Assembly (NCBI GenBank): GCA_020851395.1
Contig: JADZCW010000034.1
Coordinates: 1 to 24,042, forward strand
Origin: Phycisphaeraceae bacterium
GTDB taxonomy: Bacteria > Planctomycetota > Phycisphaerae > Phycisphaerales > Phycisphaeraceae
DNA length: 24,042 nt
Direction: 5' to 3'
The position numbers and the translations under genes were made by a program. Within the stretch, counting starts at the first letter, position 1. Every line of letters begins with the position of its first letter. A model generated the notes under the pieces. The model was not told where the DNA came from. It worked only from the letters and a program-made list of their open reading frames with translations, and did no database searches. Positions 16,829 to 24,042 of this stretch are shown piece after piece.

Positions 16829-17953
16829 ATGTCCTCCATCCAGATCGATCGCCTGCTCGACACGGTCATCAAACAGGGCGCCAGCGACTTGCACATCACC
16901 GTGGGCAAGCCCCCCACCATCCGCGCCCGCGGCCGGCTGATCGAGCTGCGGACCAAGGTCCTCGAGCCCGAGGACACCATGGCTCTGATGAAGTCCATCG
17001 CGCCCGAGAAGTCCCAGACCGAGATCCAGGAAGAGGGCGGCAGCGACTTCGGCTTCGCCTACGGCGACCAGGCCCGCTTCCGTGTCTCGATCTTCAAGCA
17101 GAAGGGGCACGTGGGCATCGTCCTGCGTCAGATCCCCAACAAGCTCCTGGGCATGGACGAGATCGGCCTGCCCAAGATCGTCTCGGAGCTGGTCAATCGG
17201 CCCCGCGGCCTGTTCCTGGTCACGGGCCCGACCGGCTCAGGAAAAACAACCTCGTTGGCGGCCATGATCAACTTCATCAACGAGACAACCGACTGCCACA
17301 TCATCACCATCGAAGACCCCATCGAGTATTACCACCCCCACAAGAAGAGCATCGTCAACCAGCGCGAGGTGGGCAATGACGTGCCGAGCTTCGCCGAGGC
17401 TTTGCGGCGTGCCCTGCGTCAGGACCCGGACGTCATGCTCGTCGGTGAGTTGCGAGACCTCGAAACGATCGAAGCGGCCATCACCGCTTCCGAAACGGGC
17501 CACTTGGTGTTCGGGACCCTGCATACCACAGGCGCGGCAGGCACCATCAACCGCATCATCGACGCGTTCCCGGTGGCTCAGCAGAACCAGGTGCGCGTCC
17601 AGCTCTCGACGACCCTGATGGCGGTGCTGAGCCAGCAGCTCTTAAAACGAATTGATCGTAAAGGGATGGTGGCAGCTTATGAGTTCCTGATGGTCACCCC
17701 CGCCGTGGCCAACCTCATCCGTGAGGCCAAGACCTTCCGCATCGACTCGGCCATCCAGACCGGTAAGAAGTTCGGCATGCAGTTATTGGATGATCATCTC
17801 TGGGCCCTCTTTGAGCAGGGCGCGATCTCGCCTGAGGACATGATCGACCACTGCCGTGACACCGAGGCGATGCGGGACCGCCTGCATCGGGCCGGCGTGA
17901 CCATCGGACGTGTCGAACTGGATGAAAAACAGGAACTCCCCCCGGGCACATGA
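16829..17953 (+). CDS. pilT: Type IV pilus retraction ATPase PilT
   Basis: The 374-residue hexameric ATPase of the PilT group disassembles pili and powers retraction, twitching and DNA uptake in known systems. It shows the PilT N-terminal segment GASDLHITVGKPP, Walker A GPTGSGKTT (K139), the Asp box region TIEDPIEYYH, Walker B MLVGELRD, the His box TLHTTGA and the PilT signature ANLIREAKTFRIDSAIQTG near the C terminus. There is no MshEN domain and no CxxC pair, which separates it from the two PilB-type neighbours. The ATG at 16829 has only a weak GAG upstream, but the protein aligns from its first residues. Some stretches use AT-ending codons rare in the neighbours, for example around 17640-17680. 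The gene ends before a 495-base non-coding gap. Confidence 0.94.
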   Translation: MSSIQIDRLLDTVIKQGASDLHITVGKPPTIRARGRLIELRTKVLEPEDTMALMKSIAPEKSQTEIQEEGGSDFGFAYGDQARFRVSIFKQKGHVGIVLRQIPNKLLGMDEIGLPKIVSELVNRPRGLFLVTGPTGSGKTTSLAAMINFINETTDCHIITIEDPIEYYHPHKKSIVNQREVGNDVPSFAEALRRALRQDPDVMLVGELRDLETIEAAITASETGHLVFGTLHTTGAAGTINRIIDAFPVAQQNQVRVQLSTTLMAVLSQQLLKRIDRKGMVAAYEFLMVTPAVANLIREAKTFRIDSAIQTGKKFGMQLLDDHLWALFEQGAISPEDMIDHCRDTEAMRDRLHRAGVTIGRVELDEKQELPPGT

Positions 17954-18448
17954 TCGCGCATGACGCGTATCTGTCTTTTGTGCCCCCCTCCCCCACCGCC
18001 ACCACGAGTAGACCATCGCCACGACGCGAGCGTTGTCGCCGAAAACCATGTGTCTATTGCTATCTTCCAGCGTCAAAAAGCTTCCGATTCACATGGAACT
18101 TGGTACGATTCCGATGTGAAGCGCGGGGATTTGAGCCTTCCCGGCCGTGAATGCAGGCACCCTGCAGGGGCAAAAAGCCCGGGAGGTCCGATCGGCAAAG
18201 CTTCAGCCAACAAAAAAGAGTGCATTCTGAAGCTTCGCCAACCTTCGTGATGTCCGCGACCCCGACAGCAACTGCCGCTCCTGGTGGATGGTGCATGATG
18301 GATGGCGGCCTGGCGGGAGATTCGACCGGATTGGATGAGCAGGCGTTGAACGGCGCGGTGGAAGAAATGACGACTGACTGAATGAACCCGCCCCCGTGTC
18401 CATGAGCACCCCGGCCTGACGGCCAGATAATGATGAAAAGAGCCCGCC
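17954..18448. other. Long non-coding gap within the pilus cluster
   Basis: These 495 bases are richer in A and T than the flanking genes. They contain a weak promoter-like pair (TTGTCG 18033-18038, 16 bases, TATTGC 18055-18060), a set of inverted repeats at 18080-18239 and a 43-codon open frame at 18250-18381 with poor GC3. I find no convincing gene. Confidence 0.6.
18080..18239 (+). ncRNA. Candidate structured leader RNA upstream of the second pilB
   Basis: Several helices can be drawn. TTCACATGGAA (18088-18098) pairs with 18109-18120 with one bulged G. CCCTGCAGGG (18160-18169) is self-complementary. GGGC-AAAAA-GCCC spans 18168-18180. GAATGCA (18149-18155) pairs with TGCATTC (18221-18227). 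A 13-position stem (18194-18206 with 18227-18239) has a single A-C mismatch. The last two helices share C18227, so they abut or compete. No known riboswitch class fits. The strand is assumed from the downstream gene. Confidence 0.35.
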
Positions 18449-20338
18449 ATGGCATTCTTCCGACGCTCGGCGAACAACGACAACCCTGAAAAGTCCCTCC
18501 GCGCGGACGAGGCGTTCAAGCCGGCGAGCGGTTCGGGCGGGAGCACCGGCGCGGCCCGCGCTTCCACTTCCGGGGGCGGGGAAGGGTCGTCCAGCGAGTA
18601 CAAGGGGCGGCGCATCGGCCGGGTGCTGACGAAGATGGGCAAGGTGACGCGGGAGCAGGTCCACGAGGCCCTGGAGCTCCAGCAGCAGCAGGCCCGCAAG
18701 GGGCAGCGCAAGCTCATCGGCCAGCTCATGGTCGAGCTGGGATTCATCAAGGAGGCGGACGTCGCCGCCGCCCTGGCCGCGCAGAGCGGGATGGACATCA
18801 TCGAGCTGAAGGCTGACCACGACATCCCCGAGGACGTGCGGGCCATTCTCCAGCCCGAGAGCGTGCAGCAGTACCAGGTGCTGCCTCTGGCCTTTAACAA
18901 GAACAAGCGAACGCTGACGGTGGCGATGCGCGACCCGGGCAACATCCGGGCGCTGGACGACCTGCGGCTCCTGACCAACTACGAGATCAAGCCCGTGGTG
19001 GCGGACCCGGGCGTGATCGACCAGCTGATCGCCAAGTTCTACGGGGCCAAGCAGGACGAGGCTGAGTCGCTCAAGAACCTCATCGGGGAGCTGTCGTCGG
19101 ACGAGCAGCTCGAGGAGTTCAAGGGGCGAGGCGAGTCGATCGACCTCGACCAGCTGATGCAGGCGGCGGACGACAACAAGGTCAAGCGGCTCTTGAATCT
19201 GGTGCTGATGCAGGCGATCAAGGACCGGGCGTCGGACATCCACTTCGAGCCGTTCGAGGACGAGTTCAAGATGCGGTACCGCATCGACGGCGTCCTGTAC
19301 GAGATGGTCCCGCCGCCGAAGCACCTGGCGATGCCGATCGTCAGTCGCGTGAAGGTCATGGCAAACCTGAACATCGGCGAGCGGCGCATGCCGCAGGACG
19401 GGCGCATCGAGCTGACGATCGACAAGCGCCCGGTGGACCTGCGCGTGGCGGTGCTGCCGACGATGTACGGCGAGTCGGTGGTGATGCGCGTGCTCGACCG
19501 CGGGAACGTGGCGTTGGACCTGGACAAGCTGGGCCTGCGGCCGGACGACGCGGACATGTTCCGCCAGCTGATCGGCAAGCCCAACGGCATCGTGATCGTC
19601 ACGGGCCCGACCGGCAGCGGCAAGACCACGACGCTCTACTCGGCCCTGCGCGAGCTGAACACGATCGACACGAAGATCCTGACGGTCGAGGACCCGGTCG
19701 AGTATGACATCGACGGGCTCTGCCAGGTGCAGGTGCGTTCGGAGGTGGGGCTGACCTTCGCCGCGGCGCTGCGCAGCTTCCTGCGACAGGACCCGGACAT
19801 CATCCTCGTCGGCGAGACCCGCGACATCGAGACGGCCCAGATCGCCGTGCAGGCGTCGCTGACAGGCCACCTGGTGTTCACCACGCTGCACACGAACGAC
19901 GCGCCGTCGTCGATCGCGCGACTGCTGGACCTGGGGCTCGAGCCGTTCCTGATCACCGCCACGCTCGAGGGGATCCTGGCCCAGCGCCTGGTGCGGCGGA
20001 TCTGCCCGAAGTGCAAGAAGGCCTACGTCCCGACGGAGGAGCAGCTGATGGAGCTGGCCCTGCTGCCCGACGACGTGCAGGGGCGCGAGTTCTATCACGG
20101 CTCGGGCTGCGAGAACTGCAACAACAGCGGATACCGCGGGCGGTTGGGGCTGTACGAGATCATGGTGCTGGACGACGACATGCGTGAGATGATCATGCAG
20201 CACGCCTCGACGCAGCTGCTGCGCAACGAGGCCCGCAAGCGCGGGATGCGGACGCTGCGTCAGGGCGGCCTGATGGCGATCTACGACGGGATGACGACCA
20301 TCGACGAGGTGGTCAAGGAGACGCTCAGCGAGGCGTAA
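18449..20338 (+). CDS. pilB: Type IV pilus/T2SS assembly ATPase (second copy)
   Basis: The 629-residue PilB/GspE-type ATPase opens with a Ser/Gly-rich linker (about 1-52). An MshEN domain follows, with two 24-residue motifs at 55-78 and 89-112 that both keep the central Gly and terminal Gln. These are the features associated with c-di-GMP binding in this domain family. The catalytic part has Walker A GPTGSGKTTT (K392), Walker B ILVGETRD, the His box TLHTNDA and the zinc-type pairs CPKC and CENC. It is directly followed by pilC and three prepilins, so this copy is the likely motor for the filament encoded here. GspE of a type II system is an alternative name. ATG 18449 has AAAAGAG 7 bases upstream. 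It differs clearly from the first copy at the N terminus, so the two are not a recent duplication. Confidence 0.93.
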   Translation: MAFFRRSANNDNPEKSLRADEAFKPASGSGGSTGAARASTSGGGEGSSSEYKGRRIGRVLTKMGKVTREQVHEALELQQQQARKGQRKLIGQLMVELGFIKEADVAAALAAQSGMDIIELKADHDIPEDVRAILQPESVQQYQVLPLAFNKNKRTLTVAMRDPGNIRALDDLRLLTNYEIKPVVADPGVIDQLIAKFYGAKQDEAESLKNLIGELSSDEQLEEFKGRGESIDLDQLMQAADDNKVKRLLNLVLMQAIKDRASDIHFEPFEDEFKMRYRIDGVLYEMVPPPKHLAMPIVSRVKVMANLNIGERRMPQDGRIELTIDKRPVDLRVAVLPTMYGESVVMRVLDRGNVALDLDKLGLRPDDADMFRQLIGKPNGIVIVTGPTGSGKTTTLYSALRELNTIDTKILTVEDPVEYDIDGLCQVQVRSEVGLTFAAALRSFLRQDPDIILVGETRDIETAQIAVQASLTGHLVFTTLHTNDAPSSIARLLDLGLEPFLITATLEGILAQRLVRRICPKCKKAYVPTEEQLMELALLPDDVQGREFYHGSGCENCNNSGYRGRLGLYEIMVLDDDMREMIMQHASTQLLRNEARKRGMRTLRQGGLMAIYDGMTTIDEVVKETLSEA

Positions 20339-20419
20339 CAAGCCGGGGAGCTCGGCGGGCGCCCGCCCAACGTGGGCCGCGCCCCGGGCCCTGGAAGGGG
20401 TTTTCGGCAGGAGATTCCC

Positions 20420-21724
20420 ATGCCAACCTTTCAGTACGAGGCTCTGAACGAGGCGGGCAAGCCGCAGAAGGGCGTGATCAGCGCCGCGAGCAATGAGGAC
20501 GCGATCTCCCGCATCCGCGGGCAGGGGCTTTTCCCCACCTCGGTGCGCGAGCAGAAGGTCAAGAAGGCCCGCGCCGGCGCTTCCGGGGGCGGGGCCGGGG
20601 GCAAGGGCGGCGGGACGACCAAGAAGAAGTCCTTCGCCATCGGCGGGGTCAAGAAGAAGGATCTGACGACCTTCACCCGCCAGTTCTCCACGCTGCAGGA
20701 TGCCGGCCTGCCGATCCTGCGCTCGCTGCAGATCCTCGAGCTGCAACTCAAGCCCGGTCCGCTCAAGAACATCCTGATGGACATCACCGAGGACGTCTCG
20801 GCGGGCATGACGCTCTCGGACGCCATGGCCAAGCATCCCAAGGCGTTCGACCGGCTTTACACCAAGATGATCGCGGCCGGCGAGGTCGCCGGCGTTCTGG
20901 AGATGATCCTCCAGCGTCTGTCGGACTTCCTGGAAAAGGCCCAGCGTCTGAAGAAGCGGATCAAGGGCGCGATGACCTACCCGGCGGTGGTCATCTCCGT
21001 GGCGGTGATCATCGTCACCGCGTTGATGCTGTTCATCGTGCCGCAGTTCACCAAGATCTTCGCGGACTTTGACTCGGCCCTGCCCCCGCTGACGGACATG
21101 CTCATCAAGGCGAGCAACTGGCTCGGGGGCAAGCTCATCGACGACACGAGCACGCAGGCCGTGCCGGGCGTGGTCTTCGTGCTCTTCGGGCCGATCATCG
21201 TGTTCATCCTCTACAAGCTCCTGCGCCGCAGCCGGTTCGGCAAGGCCGGGCTGGACACCCTGGTGCTCTACCTGCCGGTGATCGGCAACCTGGTGGCCAA
21301 GTCCACCGTGGCCCGCTTCACCCGCACGCTCGGGACGCTGATCCGCGCCGGCGTGCCCATCCTCGACGCCCTGACGATCACCCGCGACACGACGGGGAAC
21401 TACGTCTTCCAGAAGGCCCTGACCGGGGTGCACGACTCGGTCCGCCAGGGCGAGAGCTTCGCCGAGCCGCTGCGCAAGGCCCGGGTGTGCGACGCGATCG
21501 TCACCAACATGATCGACGTCGGCGAGGAAACGGGCGACCTGGACAAGATGCTGCTGAAGGTGGCGGACAACCACGACGAAGAGGTCGACACCCTCGTCGA
21601 CAGCCTGACCTCGCTGATCGAGCCGATGATGACCCTGGTGCTCGGGGGCATCGTGGGCTTCATCGTCATCGCCCTGTTCATGCCGCTGGTCACGCTGATC
21701 CAGTCGGTGTCCGGCGGGAAGTAG
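20420..21724 (+). CDS. pilC: Type IV pilus/T2SS inner-membrane platform protein
   Basis: The 434-residue PilC/GspF protein is the polytopic platform that couples the assembly ATPase to growing pilin filaments. Two T2SSF repeats are seen: FTRQFSTLQDAGLPILRSLQI (about 85-205) and FTRTLGTLIRAGVPILDALTI (about 300-420). Membrane segments lie near 186-208, 250-268 and 403-427. An unusual Gly/Lys-rich insert (about 48-80) separates the N-terminal segment from the first repeat. ATG 20420 is well supported by AGGAG 6 bases upstream; the longer frame beginning at 20372 is not. The gene follows the second pilB by 81 bases, and that gap contains a 14-base perfect palindrome at 20354-20367. It is followed after 37 bases by the first prepilin. 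This order is typical of pilus and type II secretion operons. Confidence 0.95.
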   Translation: MPTFQYEALNEAGKPQKGVISAASNEDAISRIRGQGLFPTSVREQKVKKARAGASGGGAGGKGGGTTKKKSFAIGGVKKKDLTTFTRQFSTLQDAGLPILRSLQILELQLKPGPLKNILMDITEDVSAGMTLSDAMAKHPKAFDRLYTKMIAAGEVAGVLEMILQRLSDFLEKAQRLKKRIKGAMTYPAVVISVAVIIVTALMLFIVPQFTKIFADFDSALPPLTDMLIKASNWLGGKLIDDTSTQAVPGVVFVLFGPIIVFILYKLLRRSRFGKAGLDTLVLYLPVIGNLVAKSTVARFTRTLGTLIRAGVPILDALTITRDTTGNYVFQKALTGVHDSVRQGESFAEPLRKARVCDAIVTNMIDVGEETGDLDKMLLKVADNHDEEVDTLVDSLTSLIEPMMTLVLGGIVGFIVIALFMPLVTLIQSVSGGK

Positions 21725-21761
21725 CCGGCGGCCGGAGGAGACAGCCCACAAGGCGCACGCC

Positions 21762-22583
21762 ATGAGAACCACGCGACGAACCAACCACGCCACTCCCGCA
21801 CGAGGTTTCACGCTCATCGAGATCCTCGTGGTGGTGTCGATCATCGCCGTGCTGCTGACCATCGGGGTCGCGGCGGGGATCAAGATGGCCGGTTCGAACC
21901 GGCTGAACTCGACCAAGCTGCTGTTGTCGAAGCTCCAGGCGGTCGAGACGCAATACGAGCTGCTGACCAAGCAGAAGGTCAATCACTCGAAGGTCATCAC
22001 GAGGCCGTTCCTGTGGGAGGGCAGCGGCGCCGTCATGGCCGTCAGCACCGCGTGGAGCTTGTTCCCCGGCGACACGGGCACGCCGGACACGGCCCCGGCG
22101 GCCGTGAAGCTTGACCAGGACGACGCGGCCGACACCGACGAGTCGGACGACGTCGAGCCGGCCCGCGTCGCGGGCATTGAGCGCTGGGTGTGGGTCATGT
22201 CCCAGGTGCCCGAGACGCGGCAGATGATCGACGCCCTGGGCAAGACTTACCTCAAGGACACCGACGGCAACGGCTTCCTGGAGGTGGTCGACGGCTGGGA
22301 GCACCCGCTGGTTTACGCGGCCTACGTCTACCACGGCACGGGGGCGGACACGGTGCCGATGGATCAGTTCCTGCCCGAGGTCGGCGGGCCGTTCAGCAAC
22401 GGCGCCCAGGCCGTGAGCACCCCAGGCAAGTGGCGGCCGTTCTTCGCCTCGGCCGGCCCGGACGGGTACTGGGGCGACGTCGGGTACACCCCCCCACCCA
22501 GCCGCGACACGAACCAGAACGGGACGGACGATCGGACCGAGGACAACCTTTTCAGCTTCGACTTTGAAGGTGGACAGAAGTGA
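21762..22583 (+). CDS. Prepilin-type protein, GspG-like, with an EF-hand-like loop
   Basis: The 273-residue protein has a classic type IV prepilin signal: a 15-residue basic leader ending in Gly, then FTLIEILVVVSIIAVLLTIGVA, with Glu at +5. Prepilin peptidase would cut after G15 and methylate F16. The C-terminal region contains DTDGNGFLEVVD (166-177), which fits an EF-hand calcium loop, followed by GWEHPLVYAAY. The latter recalls the DPWGxPYxY segment of major pseudopilins (GspG), some of which bind calcium. An acidic stretch (DQDDAADTDESDD) precedes it. It is longer than typical GspG. It lies after pilC and overlaps the next prepilin by four bases, so it should be co-transcribed and translationally coupled. 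Whether it is a major or minor subunit is not clear. Confidence 0.85.
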   Translation: MRTTRRTNHATPARGFTLIEILVVVSIIAVLLTIGVAAGIKMAGSNRLNSTKLLLSKLQAVETQYELLTKQKVNHSKVITRPFLWEGSGAVMAVSTAWSLFPGDTGTPDTAPAAVKLDQDDAADTDESDDVEPARVAGIERWVWVMSQVPETRQMIDALGKTYLKDTDGNGFLEVVDGWEHPLVYAAYVYHGTGADTVPMDQFLPEVGGPFSNGAQAVSTPGKWRPFFASAGPDGYWGDVGYTPPPSRDTNQNGTDDRTEDNLFSFDFEGGQK

Positions 22584-23743
22584 ACCGGCATGGCCTGACA
22601 TCCCGAAGCAACAGCACCGCGGTCGAGCGGGCGCAAGGGATCACGTCGCTCGGGCGCGGAGGCGTGGACGCGCGGCACGCGGGCCCGGTCGCGGGCCGGA
22701 GAGGCGAGGGGTTCACGCTCATCGAGATGCTGGTGGTCGTGGGGCTGATGATCCTGTTGATGGGCCTGGGCGTGCCGACGATCGTGGGGATGATCCAGTC
22801 GGGGCGGATCGAGGCCGGCGTGAATGCCGTGTCCACGGCGGTGACGCTCTCGCAGGCCCGGCTGTCGAGCCCCAAGGCGGCGATGATCGATCTGACGGCA
22901 ACGGACCCCAACGCTTCGTCGACGCTCAGCCCCGGTGACGCGGGCCGACTGCCCCTGCGGCCGGTGACGCGGTCGGGCGATACGGCGATCCTCTTCACCC
23001 CCTCGGGCGAGATCCGGTTCCTGGAGGTCGATGAGACGGCGGTTGGCAGCACCGGGAGCAGCGTTCCACTCTCTCGCGATCCTTACAACGTCGAGAGCAA
23101 TAACAGCAAACCGCCGAAGATCCGTTACCTGACGGCCTTCAAGGACCGAACGGACGTCGAGTCGATCCGCGTGCCCTCGGGCATCGGGATCGTGGGGATC
23201 ACCCGGGGTGGGACGGGCAACGGCGACGTGCTGCTGCTGCCGCCGCCGTTCGCCATCCGCTTCGATCCGCAGGGCCGGCTGGTTCAGGCGCGGATCAATT
23301 TCACCTCCGGCTCCCTGGACTGGGGCGTCTTCTACAACGGCGACTACAACCTGCGGGACGTGACGCTCAACGGTACATCGGTGAAGCTCAGCTCGATCAC
23401 GACCGGCCGCGATCGTGACAGCAGCGCCGAGAAGCCTGACACGTATGACCGCGGCGGGCCGCTGTATGACGTGTCCAAGGCGCGGCCGAAGATCACCCCC
23501 CCCGCCAACTACGCGGCCGACGCGGCCAACAAGGCGGTGGTGCCGCTCGAGGCGATCGACACGGTGGTGGGCGTGATCCTCTACGACAAGAACAAGTTCT
23601 ACGGCAACTTCACCGACGGTTGGCCGGCGTACCGCGATCAGGACGTCGGCAAGCCCGATTACGACGCGTGCCGCGAGTGGGTGCTGGAGAACGGCAAGAC
23701 CGTGTTCTTCAGCCGGTACTCGGGCTCGTTGCTGATGGAGTGA
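22580..23743 (+). CDS. Prepilin-type protein, FimT/GspH-like
   Basis: The 387-residue protein carries a prepilin signal, G44 then FTLIEMLVVVGLMILLMGLG, with Glu at +5. A large globular domain rich in beta-type segments follows. The start is the GTG inside GTGA (22580-22583) overlapping the previous stop, which implies translational coupling. It gives a 44-residue leader, long for a prepilin. No closer in-frame start with a ribosome site is apparent. The segment IQSGRIEAGVNAVSTAVTLSQARLSS resembles the FimT/GspH minor pseudopilin helix, where small-subunit pilins prime filament assembly. The rest has no recognised domain. It is followed after three bases by another prepilin. The prepilin call is strong; the subtype is tentative. 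Confidence 0.82.
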   Translation: MNRHGLTSRSNSTAVERAQGITSLGRGGVDARHAGPVAGRRGEGFTLIEMLVVVGLMILLMGLGVPTIVGMIQSGRIEAGVNAVSTAVTLSQARLSSPKAAMIDLTATDPNASSTLSPGDAGRLPLRPVTRSGDTAILFTPSGEIRFLEVDETAVGSTGSSVPLSRDPYNVESNNSKPPKIRYLTAFKDRTDVESIRVPSGIGIVGITRGGTGNGDVLLLPPPFAIRFDPQGRLVQARINFTSGSLDWGVFYNGDYNLRDVTLNGTSVKLSSITTGRDRDSSAEKPDTYDRGGPLYDVSKARPKITPPANYAADAANKAVVPLEAIDTVVGVILYDKNKFYGNFTDGWPAYRDQDVGKPDYDACREWVLENGKTVFFSRYSGSLLME

Positions 23744-23746
23744 GCG

Positions 23747-24042
23747 ATGCGACGGCGGATGACGCGACAGACCGGCCCGATGGCGACGCCCGCACGGCGG
23801 ACGGTCGGGGCGGCGCGCGTCGGCTTCACCGTGCTGGAGGTGATGCTGGCGATGGGCATCTTCGTCGTGGGTTTCGCGGCGGTGGTGTCGCTGCTGCCGG
23901 CGGCGATCACGCTGCAGAGGCAGGCGGTCGAGGACGTGACCGCGGATCAGGTGGCCCGCCAGGCCGAGGCGACGCTGCGGGCGCGGCCGATGACGGTCAC
24001 GGAGCTCAACGGCATCCAGAGCAATTACATCCAGCCGGTGCC
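23747..24042 (+). CDS. Prepilin-type protein, PilV/GspI-like (3' partial)
   Basis: An ATG at 23747, three bases after the previous stop, opens a frame that runs off the window after 98 complete codons. A 26-residue Arg-rich leader ends in G26, followed by FTVLEVMLAMGIFVVGFAAVV, with Glu at +5. The FTxLEVMLAM pattern and the following LLPAAITLQRQAVED are typical of PilV/GspI-type minor prepilins. It continues the prepilin series of the cluster. The C terminus is unseen, so no more can be said about its role. Confidence 0.8.
   Translation, partial: MRRRMTRQTGPMATPARRTVGAARVGFTVLEVMLAMGIFVVGFAAVVSLLPAAITLQRQAVEDVTADQVARQAEATLRARPMTVTELNGIQSNYIQPV

Noticed and set aside
18121..18150. A tRNA T-arm-like sequence on the minus strand (GGCTCAAATCCCCGC)
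   Set aside because: No matching T stem, anticodon arm or acceptor stem can be drawn around it.
18088..18206. Resemblance to a cobalamin riboswitch core and to a GEMM-I c-di-GMP aptamer (two GCAAA motifs about 20 bases apart)
   Set aside because: The cobalamin conserved boxes are missing, and the segment between the GCAAA motifs does not form the GNRA-capped helix that GEMM-I needs.
18250..18381. A 43-codon open frame in the gap before the second pilB
   Set aside because: No ribosome site, GC3 near 64 percent against clearly higher values in neighbours, and no recognisable sequence. It is probably chance.
18203..21982. A very long minus-strand open frame (about 1259 codons) opposite the second pilB and pilC
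   Set aside because: It is the shadow of GC-rich plus-strand genes. Its translation is low-complexity (His/Arg/Asp/Leu) with no domain, while the plus-strand products are clear family members.

Overview
The window is GC-rich DNA with strong G/C third-position bias. It carries PEP-CTERM tails, dockerin-type EF-hand repeats, HAF-type repeats, several prepilin-type genes and a dispersed self-complementary repeat. Together these suggest a planctomycete, probably of the Phycisphaerae type. The taxon is inferred from gene content; no marker such as rRNA is present.

Layout. 1-3000: the 3' end of a PEP-CTERM/HAF protein that runs in one open frame into a prepilin-like domain, a good intrinsic terminator, a cheV chemotaxis gene on the minus strand and a tRNA-His with its own promoter. 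3000-5300: an MlaE-type ABC permease and a convergent folE2 (GTP cyclohydrolase IB), separated by a nested palindromic repeat. 5300-11000: a secreted subtilisin-like protein with dockerin repeats and a PEP-CTERM tail, a lipoprotein SppA-type peptidase, a tail-anchored zinc-ribbon protein and a fused MFS transporter/PlsC acyltransferase. 11000-14700: a second copy of the repeat, a sugar-isomerase-like TIM-barrel protein, then minus-strand SulP and TauE/SafE membrane proteins that could form a sulfur-oxyanion transport pair. 14700-24042: a type IV pilus/type II secretion-like cluster on the plus strand. It holds an extension-type ATPase (PilB/GspE), PilT, a second PilB/GspE, PilC/GspF and three successive prepilins, the last cut by the window edge.

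The pilus genes form one functional unit: two MshEN-containing ATPases for assembly, one retraction ATPase, one inner-membrane platform protein and several pilins. The alignment proteins (PilMNO), secretin and prepilin peptidase are not in the window. The block is split by a roughly 500-base, relatively AT-rich gap before the second ATPase. That gap contains several long inverted repeats and looks like a structured leader RNA.

The observations most worth pursuing are the PEP-CTERM/prepilin fusion, the structured region before the second pilB, the hairpin-conserving dispersed repeat, and two plus-strand terminators upstream of the first pilB that have no obvious gene to terminate.
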